From SIG452 sp045580405 (GTDB taxonomy: Bacteria > Bacillota > Clostridia > UMGS1840): a stretch of 10,668 nucleotides of DNA. The position numbers and the translations under genes are program-made. Every line of letters starts with the position of its first letter. The stretch's first letter is position 1. Below the pieces are notes generated by a model, which worked only from the letters and a program-made list of their open reading frames with translations, had not been told where the DNA came from and searched no databases. This document shows, one piece after another, positions 6,232 through 10,668 of the stretch. Location of the stretch: positions 1-10,668 of the forward strand of contig JAZNNT010000130.1 in NCBI GenBank assembly GCA_045580405.1, written 5' to 3'.

Positions 6232-6270
6232 AAAAACAGGTTGCAACAAAAAGTTACAACCTGTTTTTTT
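6232..6270. terminator. Shared bidirectional terminator between convergent operons
   Basis: AAAAACAGGTTG (6232-6243) pairs with CAACCTGTTTTT (6257-6268). The stem extends by AAC/GTT after one C-A mismatch and closes on an A-rich loop. The T7 run (6264-6270) ends the plus-strand operon, and the A-run serves the minus strand. Its right edge overlaps the stop codon of the TVP38-family gene (6269-6271). Confidence 0.88.
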
Positions 6271-6934
6271 ATGCGTCTTTATGCTTTATTTTGTATAAAA
6301 TCATAGAGCCAGCCATCATCACCAATGCCACAGCAAAGGGAATTAAAAATCCCGGTGATAACGGATCACGAAGAGAATCCCCCATCAGCGTGAAGGGAAT
6401 TAAGCTGGGTGCCATCGCCAGTAAAGACAACCCCAGAAAACTCCAGTATCGGTATCCCATACATCCACAAACCAGCGAAATCAACTCTACCGGGAAAATA
6501 TTGGATGCACGAAGTGCAAATAAGGTTACTTGATTCCGATCTCCGTTTTCCATAAAGCGTTGCACTTTAGGAGATTTTTTGACCATTTTTTTCACAAAGG
6601 GTTTTCCCAGTTTTTTACCAAGGAAAAATGTGAGCGACATCGTTACCGAAAGTCCAATAATGTTGATCAGAATACTGTAAATCGGCGGAAATAAATTTCC
6701 TGTGAGAATATATAAAAACACAACCGGAATAAAAAACAAGACCGATTTCACTGCATAAACCAGTAACACAAGCAGCACCTCAACAAGAGGGTTTCCGCCT
6801 GCAAACTGAAAGATATCCTCAGGAGTTAAACCGGTAAGCAATTTGGTCAGCCAGTAAAACAGCACAATGATGACAGGCACCAAAATCGCCCAAAGGGCAA
6901 TCCAACGGAATTTTTTTCTACGATTATTTTTCAA
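6269..6934 (-). CDS. TVP38/TMEM64 (VTT domain) family membrane protein
   Basis: This 221-residue integral membrane protein is related to the DedA/VTT superfamily, whose members are implicated in lipid transport or scrambling. After a basic N-terminus (KNNRRKKFR) there is a first membrane segment at about residues 11-33. The VTT core follows: FFIPVVFLYILTGNLFPP, then IGLSVTMSLTFFLGKKLGKPFVKK, then FALRASNIFPVELISLVCG. A hydrophobic C-terminal segment ends in a Lys-rich tail. The start is TTG at 6934, supported by AGAGGG about 7 bases upstream; no ATG is better placed. It lies 19 bases after the panT-like gene and is the last gene of the minus-strand operon. The substrate is unknown, and the link to CoA synthesis is only positional. 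Confidence 0.88.
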   Translation of the reverse strand: MKNNRRKKFRWIALWAILVPVIIVLFYWLTKLLTGLTPEDIFQFAGGNPLVEVLLVLLVYAVKSVLFFIPVVFLYILTGNLFPPIYSILINIIGLSVTMSLTFFLGKKLGKPFVKKMVKKSPKVQRFMENGDRNQVTLFALRASNIFPVELISLVCGCMGYRYWSFLGLSLLAMAPSLIPFTLMGDSLRDPLSPGFLIPFAVALVMMAGSMILYKIKHKDA

Positions 6935-6953
6935 ATAAAGCCCTCTTTCTTAC

Positions 6954-7556
6954 TTAGTCTACCGTTTTGTTGCGTGTTTTTTCCACCACGGGAACAATAC
7001 CCGCACACACAACAGCGGCAATCAGGATTTCAATCACTGCATTCAATCCGCCCCACAGAACCAGCAGGGTTATATAGTCATTTCCTACAGCAGCGTGTCC
7101 ATAAAAGCAAACGTAAATCAAAGATAACACCATCAGCGAATGCATCAGACTCGCCACACCTCCTGCAATCCCTGCAGAAATTGCAGCGTTTAATTTCTTT
7201 TTACAAAGACGATAACACAAAACACCAATGGCAGGAAACAAGATTCTGGGAACCAAACAAATCACAAGACTCCAGAAATTTCCGTTAGGTGCCATAGGAG
7301 TAAAGGCAAATGCAGAGGGGCTTCCCAAAAGTGAGGTGGAAAACACCACCAAAGAAAACACGCCCATCACGCCACCCATGACAAAACCTTCCCGATAGCC
7401 TAAAATCAGTGCAGCAACCAGAGGCGGAATATGTGCCAAAGTGGCAACAATGCCGGGGCCCAAAGGAATCGAGCCCAGTGCAGTAAATGCAAAAATTGCT
7501 TCAATTGCAACAAATAATGCTAAAATAACAGATGTATTGATTGTCTTACGTTTCAT
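6954..7556 (-). CDS. panT: ECF transporter S component, probably pantothenate-specific (PanT-like)
   Basis: This 200-residue protein has about six membrane segments and resembles the substrate-binding S component of energy-coupling factor vitamin transporters. The N-terminal part, TALGSIPLGPGIVATLAHIPPLV, followed by ILGYREGFVMGGVMGVFSL, matches by eye the pattern of pantothenate-type S components (IPLG, then a His-Ile-Pro segment, then G-x-x-x-G packing). Pantothenate as substrate is inferred mainly from the gene directly upstream in the same transcript, coaX, whose enzyme uses pantothenate. The ATG has GGAGGGG 7 bases upstream. No EcfA or EcfT gene is present here, so it would use a shared energising module encoded elsewhere. 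Another vitamin remains possible. Confidence 0.75.
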   Translation of the reverse strand: MKRKTINTSVILALFVAIEAIFAFTALGSIPLGPGIVATLAHIPPLVAALILGYREGFVMGGVMGVFSLVVFSTSLLGSPSAFAFTPMAPNGNFWSLVICLVPRILFPAIGVLCYRLCKKKLNAAISAGIAGGVASLMHSLMVLSLIYVCFYGHAAVGNDYITLLVLWGGLNAVIEILIAAVVCAGIVPVVEKTRNKTVD

Positions 7557-7573
7557 ATTTTCCCCTCCAATAA

Positions 7574-8341
7574 TTATTTCACATTCATCCGATACACCAA
7601 ATTCAAGCCGGTCATCAACAGGTTTTCCCGATAAACAATTTCCTTTTTGCAGTAAGGAATAATTGTTTTGGCATGTCCGCCTGTAGCAATCACGGTTGCA
7701 GGTGTTCCAAGCTCTTCCAAAATCCGTTCAATCATACCATCAAGCATAGATGCCCAACCGAACACCATGCCTGCTTTCATTGAATCCACAGTGTTGGTGC
7801 CGATTACTTTTTTCGGGCTGTCTAAATTGATGCCTTGCAGCTGGGCAGTATTCTGAGATAATGCATTAAGAGAAATGCCAACCCCGGGTGCAATAGCACC
7901 GCCACGGATATTTCCCTGCTCATCGGTAACAGAAATGGTGGTGGCTGTTCCTAAATCAATTACAATCACAGCAGTTTGATAAAGGTGCCGTGCTGCCACG
8001 TTATCCACCACAATATCTGAGCCTAATTGGGAAGGATTGTCAATGACAATGTTGAGGCCCGTTTTAATGCCGGGGCCCACAATCAGAGGGTCTTTACCAA
8101 TGAGTCTGGAAACTGCTTTCGCTATCACATTGGTAACGGGGGGTACTACGCTGGAAATAATACCGCCTTCAAAGGAGGTTTCCTCCATTTGATAGAGCCG
8201 TAAAATTTCGCGAAAGTAGATTGCATACTGATCCTCGGTACGGCACCCTTCGGTTGCCATCCTGGATACAAAACGCACTTCGTTTTCGTGGATTGCTCCA
8301 ATCACAATGTTAGAGTTACCCACATCAATCGCTAAAATCAT
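7574..8341 (-). CDS. coaX: Type III pantothenate kinase
   Basis: The 255-residue enzyme phosphorylates pantothenate to 4'-phosphopantothenate, the first step of CoA synthesis, in the cytoplasm. It belongs to the ASKHA fold. Visible motifs are the N-terminal phosphate-binding IDVGNSN (Asp6), SSVVPPV at 63-69, LGSD with the likely catalytic Asp109, IDLGTATT (129-135), and GGAIAPGVGIS. ATG 8341 puts the DVGN motif at the usual position 6 and has AAAGGA about 9 bases upstream. The open frame continues 11 codons upstream but adds no motif. It sits 77 bases after the carboxypeptidase gene and 17 bases before the panT-like gene. A weak TTGGCA box lies in the upstream gap, so a private promoter is possible. 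Confidence 0.95.
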   Translation of the reverse strand: MILAIDVGNSNIVIGAIHENEVRFVSRMATEGCRTEDQYAIYFREILRLYQMEETSFEGGIISSVVPPVTNVIAKAVSRLIGKDPLIVGPGIKTGLNIVIDNPSQLGSDIVVDNVAARHLYQTAVIVIDLGTATTISVTDEQGNIRGGAIAPGVGISLNALSQNTAQLQGINLDSPKKVIGTNTVDSMKAGMVFGWASMLDGMIERILEELGTPATVIATGGHAKTIIPYCKKEIVYRENLLMTGLNLVYRMNVK

Positions 8342-8418
8342 TGCTTTTGTTCCTTTCACTACTGCTCCGATCACTCGGATGCAATGTATATTATTTTTTA
8401 TTGTTTGCCAAATAAACG

Positions 8419-9687
8419 TCAGATATCCTTTTTCACGCCTAAGGTTCTGCGGAATTTTGCTTTGCGACGCTGCTTTTTTTTGCGTTCAGCATCCACAATA
8501 AAATAAATCACAACAGCTGCTAAAAACAGCACCGCTGCCAGGATAATCCAAAAAATCGTCTTTAAAATATTGTAGAAGGTAATGGTCTCTTTAGCAGTTC
8601 CCGTCAACGGAATCTGAAACAGTTCTTCTCCTTCGGAAGACACCGTCACATGTGCCTTATACTCTGCTGCTCGTTTATAACCGGAATACACATCGTATGT
8701 AAAATCCAAGCTATCGGTTCCCACACCGTTGGGAAGCATAACCGCCACATCACCCTCCAGCTTAAAATCCACCTGACCAACAGTACCAAACGTTCCTTTT
8801 AATTTGGCAACCGGAGGCTTGAGCAAACCATCGTCAATTTTCGTTTTATAGAAATTATCATAGCAAAAATCCAGAAGCTGTGCCGCATCTTTATATTTCT
8901 GATAGCCGTCTGCACAATGCATCACAACGCAAACCAGTTCCAGACTGCCACGTTTCGCTTCCACAACCATGGTGTTCTGTGCCGGAGTGGTAAAACCGTT
9001 TTTTCCGAATCTGGCGTATTCATAATAGTATTGACCGGGGTGGAGCATCAGATTCTGATTGGAATGTAACCGTTCTTCTCCTTGCTTATTGGTCGCAGAC
9101 ATGGTATACATTTTAGCGCCTGCAATCCGCAGAAAATCAGGATTTTTCACTGCTTCTCTGGTGATTAACGCCATATCGTAAGCCGTGGTGTAATGATTTA
9201 AATCGTGAAGACCGTGAGGATTCACAAAATTGGTGTTTTTAGCACCAATTTCCTGAGCCTTTTCGTTCATCAGCTTCACAAAAGCCTCTTCACTGCCACC
9301 AACATTTTCCGCAATGGCAACGGAACAGTCATTAGCAGATGCCAGCATCATACCGTACAGTGCTTCCTCCAGCGTCAGTACTTCTCCCGGCGCCAAAGCG
9401 ATGTGACTGGTTCCCTGCACAGAGGTCACTGCATAATCACTAACGGTAATCACATCATTTAAATCACCGTGTTCCAATGCTACCAGAGCCGTCATCACCT
9501 TAGTGATGCTTGCGGGATAGTTTTTGTCATTCATCCCACGGTTATAGAGCACCTGCCCTGTTTCCGCCTCAATCACCACTGCGCACTGAGACATAATCTC
9601 AAAATCGGGCAACGGATTTTCGGCATATGCAACAGAGCAAGTTAACAGCAAACATAGAATCAAACTAAGTAATCGTTTCACATTCAT
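8419..9687 (-). CDS. Serine-type D-Ala-D-Ala carboxypeptidase (PBP5/DacF-like)
   Basis: This 422-residue exported enzyme removes the terminal D-Ala from peptidoglycan stem peptides. In order it has a signal peptide (residues 1-22, cleavage after VAYA), a peptidase S11 domain with Ser60-Ile-Thr-Lys63 and SAN 117-119, a PBP5 C-terminal beta domain (about 285-370), a C-terminal membrane helix (378-398) and a very basic tail. The third box reads Lys229-Asn-Gly instead of the usual Lys-Thr-Gly. The ATG at 9687 has GGAG only 1 base upstream; the GTG at 9681, two codons in, is 7 bases from the same GGAG and may be the true start. It leads the minus-strand operon and is divergent from murA. Similar proteins are named DacA, DacB or DacF, and I cannot tell which is the orthologue. 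Confidence 0.9.
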   Translation of the reverse strand: MNVKRLLSLILCLLLTCSVAYAENPLPDFEIMSQCAVVIEAETGQVLYNRGMNDKNYPASITKVMTALVALEHGDLNDVITVSDYAVTSVQGTSHIALAPGEVLTLEEALYGMMLASANDCSVAIAENVGGSEEAFVKLMNEKAQEIGAKNTNFVNPHGLHDLNHYTTAYDMALITREAVKNPDFLRIAGAKMYTMSATNKQGEERLHSNQNLMLHPGQYYYEYARFGKNGFTTPAQNTMVVEAKRGSLELVCVVMHCADGYQKYKDAAQLLDFCYDNFYKTKIDDGLLKPPVAKLKGTFGTVGQVDFKLEGDVAVMLPNGVGTDSLDFTYDVYSGYKRAAEYKAHVTVSSEGEELFQIPLTGTAKETITFYNILKTIFWIILAAVLFLAAVVIYFIVDAERKKKQRRKAKFRRTLGVKKDI

Positions 9688-9727
9688 TCTCCATCTGTTT
9701 ATTTTTTTACATAAATCGTTATTGTAT

Positions 9728-9756
9728 AGTATAGCATAAATCACTGCGATTTGCAA
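9728..9756 (-). promoter_or_regulatory. Promoter of the carboxypeptidase-coaX-panT operon
   Basis: On the minus strand, TTGCAA (9751-9756) is followed after exactly 17 bases by TATACT (9728-9733). A TGC directly before the -10 box makes an extended -10 element. The start site would be near 9721, about 35 bases before the start codon. Confidence 0.8.
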
Positions 9757-9792
9757 CAGAATTAACCAAATTTTTCATAAGTTTTTCAGGAA

Positions 9793-9822
9793 TTGGTGTT
9801 TTTTTCACAAAAAGAGTATAAA
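9793..9822 (+). promoter_or_regulatory. Possible secondary upstream promoter for murA
   Basis: TTGGTG (9793-9798) and TATAAA (9817-9822) are separated by 18 bases in a very AT-rich tract. The match is moderate, and the site lies about 50 bases upstream of the better murA -10 element, so it is only a candidate. Confidence 0.3.
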
Positions 9823-9846
9823 AATGAAAAAAACTGAAAAAAAGAC

Positions 9847-9875
9847 TTTATTTTTTGCAAAGAGTATGCTATAAT
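9847..9875 (+). promoter_or_regulatory. murA promoter with extended -10 element
   Basis: A perfect TATAAT (9870-9875) is preceded by TATGC, giving an extended -10. The -35 position at 17-base spacing holds only TTTATT, which an extended -10 can compensate. The start site would be near 9882, about 58 bases before the TTG start codon. Confidence 0.65.
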
Positions 9876-9939
9876 AAACTAAGAGTATTCTAACCCGTAA
9901 CCAATCGGGATTTTGATAGCTGAAAGGTGTGACAACTCC

Positions 9940-10668
9940 TTGGAAAAATATATTATCAGCGGCGGAAAACCATTGTCAGGCGAAGTAGTAATCAGCGGTG
10001 CCAAAAACGTTGCAGTTGCCATGATTCCGGCAGCACTTTTATCAGACACTCCCTGTATTTTAGAAAATGTCCCCGATATTTCCGACGTTCGCATTATGAT
10101 CAACATTTTAAAGAAAATGAACGTGGAAGTTTATTACAAAGAACCCGGTGTTCTATACATTGATTCCTCCAAAATGGATACCACCAAGGTGCCTTATGAA
10201 TTGGCAACCAAAATGCGTGCCTCCTACTATTTTTTAGGCGCGCTGCTGGGAAAATACAATCAGGCGGAGGTTGCTCTGCCCGGTGGATGCCATCTGGGAA
10301 ACCGTCCAATTGACCAGCACCTAAAAGGTTTTGAAGCGTTAGGCGTTCAAACAGAAGTCAAAGCAGGAGCCATCGTGGCAAGTTCTGTTACCTTAACCGG
10401 TGCTCCGGTATTCTTTGACCAGGTTTCCGTGGGTGCCACCATCAATGTGATGCTATGTGCCTGTAAGGCAAAAGGCACCACCACGATTGAAAACGTAGCA
10501 AAAGAACCTCATATTGTAGACGTGGCAAACTTTTTAAACTCTATGGGTGCCAAAATCAAAGGCGCAGGTACCGACACCATTAAAATTGTGGGCGTAAAAG
10601 AGTTAAAAGGGTCCACCTACTCCATCATTCCTGACCAGATTGAAGCTGGTACATATATGGTGATGGCA
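9940..10668 (+). CDS. murA: UDP-N-acetylglucosamine 1-carboxyvinyltransferase, partial (N-terminal 243 codons)
   Basis: MurA transfers enolpyruvate from PEP to UDP-GlcNAc, the first committed step of peptidoglycan synthesis, in the cytoplasm. The reading frame runs off the right end; about 243 of an expected 420 or so residues are present. Visible catalytic features are Lys22-Asn23 in SGAKN, Arg93 in KMRASYYF, and the fosfomycin-target Cys117 in LPGGCHLGNRP. MRASYYFLGALLG and the GGCHLG-RPIDQH wording resemble the second Gram-positive isozyme (MurAB/MurZ-like). The TTG start is chosen because it gives the family N-terminus EKYIISGGKPLSGEV, with AAAGG 12-15 bases upstream; no ATG or GTG is in frame nearby. 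It is divergent from the carboxypeptidase gene across a 252-base region that holds both promoters. Confidence 0.95.
   Translation, partial: MEKYIISGGKPLSGEVVISGAKNVAVAMIPAALLSDTPCILENVPDISDVRIMINILKKMNVEVYYKEPGVLYIDSSKMDTTKVPYELATKMRASYYFLGALLGKYNQAEVALPGGCHLGNRPIDQHLKGFEALGVQTEVKAGAIVASSVTLTGAPVFFDQVSVGATINVMLCACKAKGTTTIENVAKEPHIVDVANFLNSMGAKIKGAGTDTIKIVGVKELKGSTYSIIPDQIEAGTYMVMA

Noticed and set aside
8342..8418. Intrinsic terminator or strong promoter between the carboxypeptidase gene and coaX
   Set aside because: Only a 4-pair CCGA/TCGG hairpin without a T-run and a TTGGCA box with a poor -10 partner are seen, so read-through transcription is the simpler view.
9824..9874. 16-residue ATG frame (MKKTEKKTLFFAKSML) in the murA leader
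   Set aside because: It has no ribosome binding site, it overlaps the best murA -10 box, and it lies upstream of the likely transcription start.
9894..9909. CCCG/CGGG hairpin in the murA leader as an attenuator
   Set aside because: It has only four base pairs with an 8-base loop and no T-run, which is too weak to support a regulatory call.
1..10668. CRISPR array, tRNA, rRNA or intact insertion sequence
   Set aside because: I saw no regularly spaced direct repeats, no cloverleaf with a T-loop signature, no rRNA-like sequence and no transposase motif on either strand.

Overview
The window reads as an ordinary chromosomal segment of a low-GC, Gram-positive, anaerobic fermenter of the class Clostridia, probably able to form spores. 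This rests on gene content: a SpoIIM-like sporulation membrane protein, a clostridial-type DtxR regulator, an NAD-dependent L-lactate/malate dehydrogenase, a type III pantothenate kinase with an ECF-type vitamin permease, and a Gram-positive-style MurA. AGGAGG-type ribosome binding sites and frequent TTG/GTG starts agree. I see no rRNA, tRNA, CRISPR array, transposase or phage gene. No stretch above 300 bases lacks a gene.

Layout: (1) 22-2958, plus strand: mtaD-type amidohydrolase, azlC, azlD, a DtxR-family repressor and a 55-residue membrane protein, closed by a bidirectional terminator (2972-3003). (2) 3004-3152: intergenic DNA almost filled by a highly ordered, multi-branched palindromic element that I cannot name. 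(3) 3153-4100, minus strand: lactate/malate dehydrogenase with its own promoter. (4) 4293-6224, plus strand: a SpoIIM-like gene, then a Nif3-family/metallophosphoesterase pair behind a perfect consensus promoter, closed by a terminator shared with the opposing operon. (5) 9687-6269, minus strand: D-Ala-D-Ala carboxypeptidase, coaX, a panT-like ECF S component and a TVP38/VTT membrane protein, probably one transcript. (6) 9940 to the window end, plus strand: the first 243 codons of murA, divergent from the carboxypeptidase.

How the genes fit together: mtaD salvages or detoxifies methylthioadenosine/S-adenosylhomocysteine, and azlCD probably exports branched-chain amino acids. The permease and CoaX make a two-step route from external pantothenate to 4'-phosphopantothenate, the first part of CoA synthesis. 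The divergent murA/carboxypeptidase pair puts the first committed step of peptidoglycan synthesis beside a late peptidoglycan-trimming enzyme.

Most of the window is housekeeping. The points worth a second look are the unexplained palindromic element at about 3022-3139, an Arg at the substrate-specificity position of the dehydrogenase, an Asn in the KTG box of the carboxypeptidase, a sigma-E-like -10 box plus a relocated TTG start for the spoIIM-like gene, and operator-like palindromes before the DtxR-family gene and at the ldh start site. I do not see convincing evidence of a new multi-gene system.
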